A stretch of DNA of 64,000 bases from Nostoc sphaeroides (GTDB lineage Bacteria > Cyanobacteriota > Cyanobacteriia > Cyanobacteriales > Nostocaceae), in contig NZ_CP031941.1 of NCBI RefSeq assembly GCF_003443655.1, forward strand, positions 4,214,501-4,278,500. The letters are read 5' to 3'. Numbering within the stretch: position 1 is the stretch's first letter; every line of letters begins with the position of its first letter. Below, piece after piece: positions 56,181-64,000 of the stretch. The notes beneath the pieces were generated by a model that ran no database searches, was not told where the DNA came from, and worked only from the letters and a program-made list of their open reading frames with translations. Made by a program: the position numbers and the translations under genes.

Positions 56181-56339
56181 GAGGTTGTTTGAAAAGTATT
56201 TTGCTGTATCTTTGTACTTATTGATCCCCCCTAACCCCCCGATAAATTGGGGGAAGAATCAAAGTCCCCCAATTTATCGGGGAATTTAGGAGGATCTAAA
56301 ACGTTTTGATATCTAAAATAGGACTTTTCAGACAACCTC
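56181..56339. mobile_element. MITE-like element, GAGGTTGTTTGAAAAG ends, 3-bp duplication TTA
   Basis: Inverted ends GAGGTTGTTTGAAAAGT / ACTTTTCAGACAACCTC with one mismatch. The flanking triplets are both TTA. It contains a long hairpin CCCCGATAAATTGGGGG / CCCCCAATTTATCGGGG. Confidence 0.8.
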
Positions 56340-56385
56340 TTAGCCTTCAGCAGTTTAGTAGTTTGATTTGTTAAAAAACGCACAG

Positions 56386-57240
56386 ATGTATCAAAATAAA
56401 CCAATTGATTTTATTGAACGAAACGATATTAAAGCTTTCGTAGCTTTGCTAAGAGACTGGATTGCAATTTTTATGATTGCTGCTTTTAGCATTTGGATAA
56501 ATAATATATTTGTCTATTTAATTTCAGTATGGGCGATCGGCCTTTTTCAATTTGCTATCGGAGAAGGATTAGTACATGAAGCAACACACAATAATTTATT
56601 TAAGAGAAAAATCTGGAATGAAAATTTAGAGTTTCTCTATGCTCTACCTGTCTTTAGAACAGTAGCTACTTATCGTAAACACCACCTTCCTCATCATAAT
56701 TATTTTGGGAGCGATAAAGATTACATACCTAAATATTATGAAATGTTGGGCTTATACAAACCAAACAAAAACTTGTTATTTGTCTTATTTATTAAACCTA
56801 TAATGGGATTTGGCGTTTATCTCTTCTTTGAAGACGCCTACCTTCACATGAAAGAATTGGACTGGCGTCCGTACAAGAGCAGCTTTAAGATATTTCTGTT
56901 TTGGTTCGTTGTTGTTCTCAGCTTCTTTTTATCAGGACATCTCAAAATCCTACTGTTGTACTGGTTTATCCCCCTAGTATGGTGTTATTCTTGCTATTCA
57001 TGTTGGTCTGAGGTACATGAACACTTTAATACTGTATCCGGTACGAGATCAAACCTTAACTCGATAATTAATTTTTTAACTCATAATACTGGGTATCACT
57101 ATCTTCACCATCTTTACCCAACTATTCCTTGGTACAAACTCCCAGAGTCACATGAGGTTTTGTGTCCAGAGAGTTCAGACATTTCATACGGTTTATTTGA
57201 TGTCTATAGACAGTTATCAAGACAATTATCACGCAGTTAA
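56386..57240 (+). CDS. Membrane fatty-acid-desaturase-family protein
   Basis: 284 residues from ATG 56386 (MYQNKPIDFIERNDIKAFVA); the frame is open six codons further to a TTG. Diiron histidine boxes: HEATH (64-68), HHLPHH (99-104), and the C-terminal TGYHYLHHLYPTIPWYKLPE, with about four membrane helices. Related to the beta-carotene ketolase/desaturase-hydroxylase superfamily, in which such proteins desaturate or hydroxylate lipids or carotenoids. Substrate unknown. The composition is richer in Phe, Tyr and A/T codons than its neighbours, so it may be a later arrival. Confidence 0.85.
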   Translation: MYQNKPIDFIERNDIKAFVALLRDWIAIFMIAAFSIWINNIFVYLISVWAIGLFQFAIGEGLVHEATHNNLFKRKIWNENLEFLYALPVFRTVATYRKHHLPHHNYFGSDKDYIPKYYEMLGLYKPNKNLLFVLFIKPIMGFGVYLFFEDAYLHMKELDWRPYKSSFKIFLFWFVVVLSFFLSGHLKILLLYWFIPLVWCYSCYSCWSEVHEHFNTVSGTRSNLNSIINFLTHNTGYHYLHHLYPTIPWYKLPESHEVLCPESSDISYGLFDVYRQLSRQLSRS

Positions 57241-57308
57241 GTAGATGCCTAAGTTAGGAGGTCATCCTCCTGACTCGGCTACAAAACCATGTTTGAAATT
57301 TTTGACTC

Positions 57309-57674
57309 CTAACTTGTAACTTCTAACTTTTCATAAAAGCGGCAAGATTCGCAAGGGCCATCTGGATTGACTGCACAGCGCATAATTTCTGAATGAGCAT
57401 TGTAGGAACAGGTAGCATCGCCAACTACCCAACGTCCCGCAACCAAACTTTTCTCAGATGGTCGTTTAGCAGACTGTACATAAATGGCAATATTATGCAA
57501 GCGGTAGCGCCCACCTTTAAGTTGGTATCGATGGCGGCGTTCTAAAACCGCGTAGGTTTTACCTTCAAAATCGAGATAGTTTCCTGGTTGGGGTGTCCAA
57601 TCAAGTTGCACTTTACCGAGAGACTCACGCGGATGTGTCAGAATCACCTCGGTTTGTAAAGAGTCTGGCTCCAT
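57309..57674 (-). CDS. DUF6464 family protein
   Basis: 121 residues with GNYLDFEGKTYAVLERRHRY, YRLHNIAIYVQ and a C-terminal cysteine cluster: DATCSYNAHSEIMRCAVNPD and GPCESCRFYE (four cysteines, possibly metal- or cluster-binding). A small conserved cyanobacterial family with no known function. Monocistronic, 107 bp downstream of the oxidoreductase gene on the same strand. Confidence 0.8.
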   Translation of the reverse strand: MEPDSLQTEVILTHPRESLGKVQLDWTPQPGNYLDFEGKTYAVLERRHRYQLKGGRYRLHNIAIYVQSAKRPSEKSLVAGRWVVGDATCSYNAHSEIMRCAVNPDGPCESCRFYEKLEVTS

Positions 57675-57781
57675 AAGCTTATGTGATTTGATTTACATTA
57701 TAAAGATGGTATCGCGATCGCTTTCTTTAGCTTACCGAATTTAGATTACAATTATTGATTAACTCTTCGCGTCCCTACGGA

Positions 57782-59293
57782 TTAGGGCAACCAAAATTCT
57801 GGTAGGATAGATTTGCTTAAGTCACGCAAAGTTTGATTGAGCGATCGCGCCACTTGGATATGCACTTCATCCTCTTCTACAGCTAAAATCTCAGATGGCT
57901 GACCTTCTCCTAAATAAGACACCACCAAATTAGCCGCCTCCAAACCAGTAACATAAGCCTTTTCTTGTGACCAGGAACCATGACCGTTCACAATCCAATC
58001 CCCACTCATAAACACATTCTCAAAACTTGTCTTAGCGGGCAACATATAACGATAGCTACCAGGTGCAAAGTGAGTTACCGCTTGCGGTAGCCGAATTACA
58101 CTGCTATCAATTATCTTTGCGTCCCGAAAGGCTGGTATACAAGTTGCTAAATAACCCTGAACTATTGTTAAAATCTCCTCATCGCTCAAATTGAGAAACT
58201 GATTCGCGTGATAGAAATCAGCTTCAATAACTGTTCCTGGCTCATTTCGATATTCATCATGTAGAGCATTCAAATCAAAAAACGTCCAACCTGTACTTGC
58301 GTCGAATCCAAAACAAGCATTAGAAGGACGAGGAATATCAATTTTGCGGTCAAACCATAATCGCGTTGCTAAAACATCAATTGCTCCCAAATTGCTCAAA
58401 TTACGAAATTCTTCACGGCTTTGTAAACTAGGGCTAGTTGAGACAATTTTCTTCATCCCCGTGATTCCAACTGCAAAAATCACCGCATCTGCTTCAATTA
58501 CTTCATCACCGCAAACCACACCCTTGGCTCGATGATTACTATCAACAATTAAATCTGTAACTCGGCGCTTGGGTAATACTCGCGCCCCAACTTTTTCGAT
58601 ACGTTCCACCCAAGGACGAAATATTTTTTCTCCAACAGTTCCTCGACACCAAACTACATCAAAATCTGGTTGATGAGCCAGAATAAAAAAGTAAAGCATC
58701 CCTAAAGTTGCTGCGGCTGAACATTGTTCGCCAGGGGCAAATAAGCCCACTAATAACATTGGTTCAAAAGCCTCGCGGTAAAGCCGTGCAGAAACGTTAA
58801 AGTCTTTGAACAATTCACGGGCAGTTACAAAATCATAGCGCCGCCAAGCTGCATCAGAATTGTCAAAATCAACAACAGCATAAAGTAAAGGTAAGGCGCT
58901 CAGACGGTCAATTAGTGGCAGGCGCTTAAATTGAGTGTAGAGAAAAGTTCCCAGTGGCGAGGGAAGCCGTGGTAAGTCTTGAAAAATCGGTGATTCAACT
59001 TCCAAACCTGCTGGCGAATATTGCGAAGAACGAGTCCAAGTAGTAAAAGGATTAATTTCCAATTCATTGATTAGGGAAAAAATATTTTTGTAAGGATACC
59101 AAAAGCCATGAATGCCAGCTTCAACAGATTTTCCGGCGGCTGTTTGCCAACCTGCCACCAATCCACCGGGATAGGGGCCTGCTTCTAGAAGCGTCACATC
59201 ATAACCTTGTTTTGCCAAATGGTAGGTTGCTCCTAAACCAGCCCAACCACCACCTACAACTACCACCCGTTTTTGTTGTGACCCTTCTACCAT
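57782..59293 (-). CDS. FAD-dependent oxidoreductase (phytoene-desaturase-like amine oxidase fold)
   Basis: 503 residues. The FAD-binding motif VVVVGGGWAGLGATYHLAKQ is at about 9-28, followed by TLLEAGPYPGGLVAGWQ and the substrate-domain words GIHGFWYPYKNIFSLI and FNVSARLYREAFEPMLLVGL. The C-terminal FAD motif is NVFMSGDWIVNGHGSWSQEKAYVTGLEAANLV. The family includes carotenoid desaturases/isomerases; which reaction is run here is not evident. Start MVEGSQQKRVVVVGGGW at 59293. Confidence 0.9.
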   Translation of the reverse strand: MVEGSQQKRVVVVGGGWAGLGATYHLAKQGYDVTLLEAGPYPGGLVAGWQTAAGKSVEAGIHGFWYPYKNIFSLINELEINPFTTWTRSSQYSPAGLEVESPIFQDLPRLPSPLGTFLYTQFKRLPLIDRLSALPLLYAVVDFDNSDAAWRRYDFVTARELFKDFNVSARLYREAFEPMLLVGLFAPGEQCSAAATLGMLYFFILAHQPDFDVVWCRGTVGEKIFRPWVERIEKVGARVLPKRRVTDLIVDSNHRAKGVVCGDEVIEADAVIFAVGITGMKKIVSTSPSLQSREEFRNLSNLGAIDVLATRLWFDRKIDIPRPSNACFGFDASTGWTFFDLNALHDEYRNEPGTVIEADFYHANQFLNLSDEEILTIVQGYLATCIPAFRDAKIIDSSVIRLPQAVTHFAPGSYRYMLPAKTSFENVFMSGDWIVNGHGSWSQEKAYVTGLEAANLVVSYLGEGQPSEILAVEEDEVHIQVARSLNQTLRDLSKSILPEFWLP

Positions 59294-59465
59294 CCCAGCC
59301 TCCGATTGTTGCAGTCTATCAACTAATGTATACGAACTTGTGTTCTGATCAGGCGATGGATTGCTATTACAGCTAACAATTCAATGTGGAAAGGGCTACG
59401 AAAAATCTAACCCTCTTCCCGACTCTCTAAGGGGGAAAATTCAAAGTCTGTCTCCTAATAAGGAG

Positions 59466-59680
59466 AGTTGTCTCGTTCCCAGTCTCCGACTGGGAATGCC
59501 CGTCCTTGAGGCTCCCGCCTCCCGAACTCGCGGCAGCAGCCCAACGATCAACATTTCCAGCCAGAGGCTGGAAACGAGGTTTTAAATGAGTTTTAGCTTA
59601 AGTTGACACCAATGGGCAGTGCCGTGCCCCTACACTTCGTGATGTAATGTTGTATCAAATCTGAATGGGAACCGCTATAT
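59466..59680. repeat. Interspersed repeat, CTCGTTCCCAGTC family with long tail
   Basis: TTGTCTCGTTCCCAGTCTCC...GGCTGGAAACGAGG, then CTTAAGTTGACACCAATGGG, CAGTGCCGTGCCCCTACA and a GGGAACCGCTATATAG end. Together with A/T-rich DNA it fills the 520-bp gap before the methyltransferase gene. Confidence 0.8.
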
Positions 59681-59816
59681 AGCCATCGAATTCAAAACAG
59701 TTATAGACTTTAAAGAAAGGCTAAGGTGCAGTAATTCAGTAAAAATCACTTGCGGTTAATGCTGAGTTAAGAGTATAACAGGAAACAGATTTAACTATTG
59801 ATGAGGAATAATCATA

Positions 59817-60719
59817 ATGTCTCAATTAGCAAATATAAAATCCAGTCTGAATGACTTTGAATTACGAGATGGCATTTATTTTCCTAACGACTATGAACAA
59901 TTGAATAATACTCAACATAAAAAAAGATGGGACGCAATTGGTAAAACATACTATGGTTCCCAAAAAGTTGAAAAACTTGCAGATACATCGCCCATAAAAC
60001 AAGATTACACTCTATTAACTGGCACACCTGGAGGTACTTGGAACAAATTTCCATTGAATAAATCTGTTGGTTCTATTTTAGAAATTGGTTGTGGTTATGG
60101 TCGCGCACCTTTACATCTATCTAAAGCTAAAAATTTGAAATGCGAAAAATATTATGGTATTGATATTTCTGAACCTTTGTTGCGGCGGTTAATCAAGGTT
60201 AAACAAGAATATAATTTTTTTCCTGAAGCTGAATTTAACTTAATTTGCAATTCGGCTGAAATAATGCCTTTAGAAGATAATTCTATAGATTTGGTAATTT
60301 CTAACTGCGTCTTTATGCATATACCAGATGCACAATTAAGAAATTTGTTGGCTGATATATCTCGTGTACTAAAACCCGGTGGAATTTTCGTTTTTAATCA
60401 TTCCTTTCACAACAAGTCTTGTCCTTCTCATATTATCCATAATTTTATCAGAAGGCTGAATCCATTTGTGAGAAATCCAGTTTATCTCAAGCAATATACA
60501 TCTGCTGAAATAAATGAAATGTTGGCGACTGCTGGGATAAAAGCTAAGTGTCCCCAATACAGTGTCGAACCAACGCAAGAATATGCAATTTTGCCGGAAA
60601 CCATTAAAGGAATTCCACTGCCGTTTGCTAATGCTATTAATAGAAGTCTTAAGCCATCAGATAGTTTAAAGGAAACTTTGGCTTATGGTTTTAGTGCCTA
60701 CAGCACTCAACTGGACTAA
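59817..60719 (+). CDS. Class I SAM-dependent methyltransferase
   Basis: 300 residues. SAM-binding motif ILEIGCGYGRAPLHL at about 87-101, acidic loop YYGIDISEP (about 114), NSAEIMPLEDNSIDLVISNC (motif II) and LADISRVLKPGGIFVFNHSF (motif III). The C-terminal half has cysteine/histidine-rich words (NHSFHNKSCPSHIIHNFIRR) and no known substrate domain. Substrate unknown. No operon partner; followed by a heptad array and a terminator. AGGAATAATCAT precedes the ATG. Confidence 0.9.
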   Translation: MSQLANIKSSLNDFELRDGIYFPNDYEQLNNTQHKKRWDAIGKTYYGSQKVEKLADTSPIKQDYTLLTGTPGGTWNKFPLNKSVGSILEIGCGYGRAPLHLSKAKNLKCEKYYGIDISEPLLRRLIKVKQEYNFFPEAEFNLICNSAEIMPLEDNSIDLVISNCVFMHIPDAQLRNLLADISRVLKPGGIFVFNHSFHNKSCPSHIIHNFIRRLNPFVRNPVYLKQYTSAEINEMLATAGIKAKCPQYSVEPTQEYAILPETIKGIPLPFANAINRSLKPSDSLKETLAYGFSAYSTQLD

Positions 60720-60818
60720 TTAAGGTGTTGTCATAATGAACTGAATACAAACCTAACTTTTCAGTCCATGTGAAAAACCTCAGGGAACTCCAAAAAATAA
60801 ATTATTCCACATTCAAGT

Positions 60819-60927
60819 TGTTGACTGTTGACTGTTGACTGTTGACTGTTGACTGTTGACTGTTGACTGTTGACTGTTGACTGTTGACTGTTGACTGTTG
60901 ACTGTTGACTGTTGACTGTTGACTGAA
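60819..60927. repeat. Heptad array TGTTGAC (about 15 units)
   Basis: Nearly perfect TGTTGAC repeats flanked by a short inverted relic CCGTCAACGGTCAA. Same class as 22786 and 54672. Confidence 0.95.
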
Positions 60928-60997
60928 AACTCGTGAACCGTCAACGGTCAATAGTGAACAATAGCAATGAATTGTCAGAATACAAAGGAACTACGGA

Positions 60998-61025
60998 AGC
61001 ACAACAATGTTGTGCTTTTATTTTG
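60998..61025 (+). terminator. Intrinsic terminator
   Basis: AGCACAAC-AAT-GTTGTGCT followed by TTTATTTT. It lies 280 bp after the methyltransferase stop; the intervening DNA is the heptad array. Confidence 0.85.
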
Positions 61026-61117
61026 ACAATAAATGTAATCTACCAACTTTTACCAACATGTTTTAACTAAAGTTGGTAAATTAGGGATTAGTTGAGCTAA
61101 TTCTTCCCTTTGCAACT

Positions 61118-62929
61118 ATGCCATTGGATTTATCGCCTCTTTGGATATCACTCAAAACTTCATTACTTGCTACATTTATCACCTTCTTCTTGGGTATCGC
61201 TGCTGCCTACTGGATGCTGGGATATCGTGGCAAAGGGAAATCGTTGATTGAGAGTATCTTTATTGCGCCACTGATTTTACCACCTACGGTTGTTGGTTTC
61301 TTGTTGCTGCTATTTTTTGGCAAAAATGGCCCTGTAGGGAAACTCATGGAGGCTTTTGACTTCACCATCGTCTTTACTTGGTATGGTGCTGCGATCGCAG
61401 CTACCGTAGTTGCTTTCCCTTTAATGTATAAAACTACATTGGGAGCTTTTGAACAAATAGATGGTAATTTGCTGCGAGTAGCTAGAACCCTTGGTGCCAC
61501 TGAAACCACAATCTTTTGGCGCATCAGTTTTCCCCTAGCATTACCCGGAATCGCAGCCGCCACAATGCTCGCTTTTGCCCGTGCTTTGGGAGAATTCGGG
61601 GCGACGCTGATGTTAGCTGGTAACATTCCAGGACAAACGCAGACAATCCCAATGGCGATTTATTTTGCTGTGGAAGGGGGAGCAATGAATGAGGCGTGGT
61701 TCTGGGCGATCGCAATTATGGTGATTTCTCTCTCTGGAATTATTGCAGTCAACTTCTGGCAAGAATTGAGGGAAAAGAAGGGGGGAGTAGGGAGTGGGGA
61801 GTGGGGAGTGGGGGGAGCAGGGGGAGAAAATCTTTATACGTTGGACTCTAGTTTTGAATCTGGTGGATTGTTAGTCAACATTGAAAAAATACTTCCTAGC
61901 TTTGATTTAAAAGTTACTTTTACTACTGATGAGCAACCCTTGGGATTGTTAGGGGGTTCGGGAGCAGGTAAGAGCATGATTTTGCGCTGTCTTGCGGGGA
62001 TAGAAACGCCCACAAATGGGCGGATAGTTTTAAATGACAGAGTTCTGTTTGACTCAGAACAAAGAATTAATTTACCCAGCCGCGATCGCCGCATCGGTTT
62101 TTTAGTGCAGAATTACGCTCTGTTTCCCCACATGAGTGTGGCGCAAAATATCGCTTTTGGCTTGCCCAAAGGACTATCGCCTGGGAGTATTAAAGTGCAG
62201 GTAGAGGAGCAACTAATAGCGATGCAGTTGCAGGGATTAGGCGATCGCTATCCGCACCAACTTTCTGGAGGCCAACAACAACGGGTAGCCTTAGCAAGAG
62301 CATTAGCAAGTCAACCGGAAGCATTACTTTTAGATGAGCCGTTTTCAGCACTTGACACCCATCTGCGTAGTCAATTAGAGCAGCAAATGACAGAAACTCT
62401 AGCTGACTACCAAGGTGTGACTCTATTGGTCACCCATAATATGGAAGAAGCTTATCGAATTTGCCCGAATCTATTGGTATTGGAGCATGGTAAAGCTGTT
62501 CATTATGGCAGCAAACATGATATTTTCCAGCATCCAGCTACTGTGAGTGTCGCCCAACTTACCGGATGTAAAAACTTCTCCCGTGCTGTTCTTCAGTCAT
62601 CACAACAGGTGGAAGCGATTGATTGGGGTTGTACTCTTCAAGTAATTGAACCTGTCAAAAGCGAATTATCCCACATCGGCATTCGTGCCCATCAGTTTAT
62701 TTTTACCAACGACTCATCACAAGAAAATACCTTTCCCTGCTGGTTAGTGCGAACAAGTGAAACGCCTCACCGGATGACGTTGTTTCTCAAACTACATTCG
62801 GCTGGCAAGAATTCTCAAGATTATCATTTGCAAGCTGAAGTTTTCAAAGAAAAATGGGCGACTATGAAAGACCAAGCTTTCCCTTGGTATGTGCGTTTAG
62901 ATCCTCTACGCTTGATTTTGATGGAATGA
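61118..62929 (+). CDS. modBC: Molybdate ABC transporter fusion ModB-ModC
   Basis: 603 residues joining the permease and the ATPase of the molybdate importer. ModB is about 1-225 (five to six membrane helices; EAA-type loop AFARALGEFGATLMLAGNIP). ModC is about 255-603: Walker A GGSGAGKS (about 280), Q-loop LVQNYALFPHMS, signature LSGGQQQRVALARALA, Walker B LLLDEPFSALD, switch TLLVTHNMEEAY, and a C-terminal TOBE-like domain. The joining segment, residues about 225-240, reads GVGSGEWGVGGAGGE and is encoded by heptad-repeat DNA. Cyanobacterial modB/modC genes are commonly fused, but modA is not adjacent here. Needed for molybdenum supply to nitrate reductase and nitrogenase. Confidence 0.94.
   Translation: MPLDLSPLWISLKTSLLATFITFFLGIAAAYWMLGYRGKGKSLIESIFIAPLILPPTVVGFLLLLFFGKNGPVGKLMEAFDFTIVFTWYGAAIAATVVAFPLMYKTTLGAFEQIDGNLLRVARTLGATETTIFWRISFPLALPGIAAATMLAFARALGEFGATLMLAGNIPGQTQTIPMAIYFAVEGGAMNEAWFWAIAIMVISLSGIIAVNFWQELREKKGGVGSGEWGVGGAGGENLYTLDSSFESGGLLVNIEKILPSFDLKVTFTTDEQPLGLLGGSGAGKSMILRCLAGIETPTNGRIVLNDRVLFDSEQRINLPSRDRRIGFLVQNYALFPHMSVAQNIAFGLPKGLSPGSIKVQVEEQLIAMQLQGLGDRYPHQLSGGQQQRVALARALASQPEALLLDEPFSALDTHLRSQLEQQMTETLADYQGVTLLVTHNMEEAYRICPNLLVLEHGKAVHYGSKHDIFQHPATVSVAQLTGCKNFSRAVLQSSQQVEAIDWGCTLQVIEPVKSELSHIGIRAHQFIFTNDSSQENTFPCWLVRTSETPHRMTLFLKLHSAGKNSQDYHLQAEVFKEKWATMKDQAFPWYVRLDPLRLILME
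61772..61830. repeat. Heptad-repeat insertion inside modBC
   Basis: GGGGAGT heptads, then GGAGCAG words, read in frame and encoding the ModB-ModC linker. The DNA is nearly the same as that at 24552-24600 in the SNF2 gene. Confidence 0.85.
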
Positions 62930-63083
62930 ACGCAGAGATATACGTATCAAGCTACTATTGTGATTGTAAGAGCGCGATCGCTCCAAAACAGTGGGGCGAA
63001 ATTGTGAGCAATTATCTATTTAACTTTGTTACAAATCGATATTATAGATCGCTAATTCCTGCAATCTGCGATAGGTGGAGTGC
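62930..63083. other. 3' flank of modBC, no terminator seen
   Basis: Contains GCGATCGC words but no hairpin with a T-run and no reading frame of note. Confidence 0.45.
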
Positions 63084-63208
63084 CAATACTTCTCGGTTAA
63101 GGGGAAAAGGGGAAGGGGAAAAGGGAAAGAAAAAACCTTTAACCCAACCCCAGTAACCTTTTCCCCAAACCAAATTCTGAGTTCAAAATGCTTAACCGAG
63201 TAGTATTG
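63084..63208. mobile_element. MITE, CAATAC family (CTCGG variant), 10-bp target duplication
   Basis: Ends CAATACTTCTCGGTTAAG and CTTAACCGAGTAGTATTG, inverted with one mismatch. The flanks 63074-63083 and 63209-63218 are both GGTGGAGTGC. The interior is purine-rich GGGGAAAAG repeats. Confidence 0.92.
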
Positions 63209-63588
63209 GGTGGAGTGCGATCGCTTTTTCCATACCTTAAAAGAAAAATAGAGGTGCGATCGCCCTGTGCCAGTTGCGTAAGTCCTGACAAAAATTCTAA
63301 GACACAGCACCAGAACATTGTTCTGGTGCGGAGCTACCCTAACATTTGTCTTCAAATTGTTAGTTTTGCTTATGTATACTAAACAACGGGTTTAGCCAAG
63401 GCGAAGTAGCTACAAAGGAACGAATAGCTTGATTAATGACAAAAGCTCAAATTCCAGATCCAGAGGAAAAATTAGGGAGATGAGAAGAATAACCAATGCC
63501 CAATCTCCAATCCCCAATGCTCTTATTATCTATATACTTAATTATTGATATAAATAGTCAATTACTGAAGTACCGATCCAGAATCATC
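63209..63588. other. Gap before the MBL-fold gene, repeats only
   Basis: Contains GTGCGATCGC words, an unpaired TTGCGTAAGTCCTGAC end, a CCAGAACATT-GTTCTGG hairpin at 63311-63327 and AATGCCC/CCAATC relics around 63494-63520. No coding signal. Confidence 0.5.
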
Positions 63589-64000
63589 ATGAAATCTTTG
63601 CACCGTCCCGATCTGTATAGCTGGTCTAATTTCAATCCGGCAAGAAATATTGATTTCAATGGGATTGCCTGGATTCGCCCAGATGGCAACATCTTGATTG
63701 ACCCAGTAGCCCTATCAAACCATGATTGGAATCATCTCAAATCCCTCGGTGGTGTAGTTTGGATTGTGCTGACGAATTCTGAGCATATCAGGGCAAGTAA
63801 AGAAATTGCCGATCAAACTTATGCTAAAATAGCTGGCCCTGTGGCAGAAAAAGATACTTTCCCTATACCTTGCGATCGCTGGCTGTCTGACGGTGAAGAA
63901 TTTGTGCCAGGACTGGAGGTAATTGAACTCCAAGGCTCAAAAACTCCTGGTGAATTAGCTCTATTACTGGAGGAAACAACTTTGATCACAGGGGATTTAG
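63589..64000 (+). CDS. MBL-fold metallo-hydrolase (partial, N-terminal 137 residues)
   Basis: Starts MKSLHRPDLYSWSNFNPARN and runs off the right edge. FNGIAWIRPDGNILIDPVAL and DWNHLKSLGGVVWIVLTNSEHIRAS are the first strands of a metallo-beta-lactamase fold; the second one holds a partial H-x-R/D metal loop (SEHIRASKEIA). Later text ELQGSKTPGELALLLEETTLITGD fits the strand before the third motif. The catalytic end is outside the window, so class and substrate cannot be told. A modest upstream region contains no ribosome binding site stronger than average. Confidence 0.75.
   Translation, partial: MKSLHRPDLYSWSNFNPARNIDFNGIAWIRPDGNILIDPVALSNHDWNHLKSLGGVVWIVLTNSEHIRASKEIADQTYAKIAGPVAEKDTFPIPCDRWLSDGEEFVPGLEVIELQGSKTPGELALLLEETTLITGDL

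Overview
The window is chromosomal DNA of a filamentous, Nostoc-like cyanobacterium. The grounds are photosynthesis genes (psbD/psbC with the 17-bp overlap and GTG start, ycf4), many copies of the GCGATCGC octamer, abundant heptanucleotide tandem repeats of the kind described in Nostocales, and cyanobacterial-type domain architectures such as fused ModB-ModC and DUF29. Most genes are single-copy housekeeping genes separated by long, repeat-filled spacers. I see no rRNA, tRNA or CRISPR array.

Layout. 1-2.3 kb: 5' part of a fructosamine-kinase-like gene, a large compound repeat, an M16 peptidase. 2.4-6.2 kb: htpX and an RCK/K+-channel-like protein. 6.3-9.5 kb: a fluoride riboswitch followed by a CPA2 antiporter with a universal-stress domain and a CLC-type channel, most simply read as a fluoride-export unit. 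9.9-16 kb: Uma2 nuclease-like protein, dapL, type-2 NADH dehydrogenase, DUF4349 lipoprotein, ilvC. 16-24 kb: IS200/IS605-derived remnant, MscS channel, OvoA/EgtB-like sulfoxide synthase, pnp, a 340-bp heptad array, GNAT. 23.9-29.5 kb: SNF2 helicase carrying an intein inside its Walker A motif, plus a SWIM-finger partner. 29.5-31.6 kb: second Uma2, gene remnants, a decapitated VapBC-like pair, a small FG-GAP protein. 31.9-38.3 kb: psbC, psbD, ycf4, a cyclophilin lipoprotein and a ketoacyl synthase. 38.7-41.9 kb: glutamate dehydrogenase, a mobile-repeat cluster, a Gfo/Idh/MocA oxidoreductase. 42.3-46.4 kb: RecQ helicase fused to a phosphoribosyltransferase-like domain, then a DprA-like gene 6 bp downstream, then DUF29. 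46.7-51.5 kb: membrane coiled-coil protein, DUF1537 kinase, minCDE. 52-64 kb: secreted unknown, fmt, desaturase, DUF6464, FAD oxidoreductase, methyltransferase, modBC fusion and the start of an MBL-fold protein.

The most rewarding signals are (i) the fluoride aptamer, with exact loop-tail covariation and a possible Shine-Dalgarno switch; (ii) the RecQ-PRTase/DprA pair, a candidate DNA-defence or DNA-processing module; (iii) the SNF2 intein; (iv) two families of miniature transposable elements in which every intact copy has an exact target-site duplication (10 bp in five copies, 5 bp in four copies, two of which are identical in sequence and lie in opposite orientations); and (v) heptad repeats that have entered two genes in frame and give the same GEWGVGG linker peptide.

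All calls rest on reading the sequence and on family knowledge. No database search or folding program was run.
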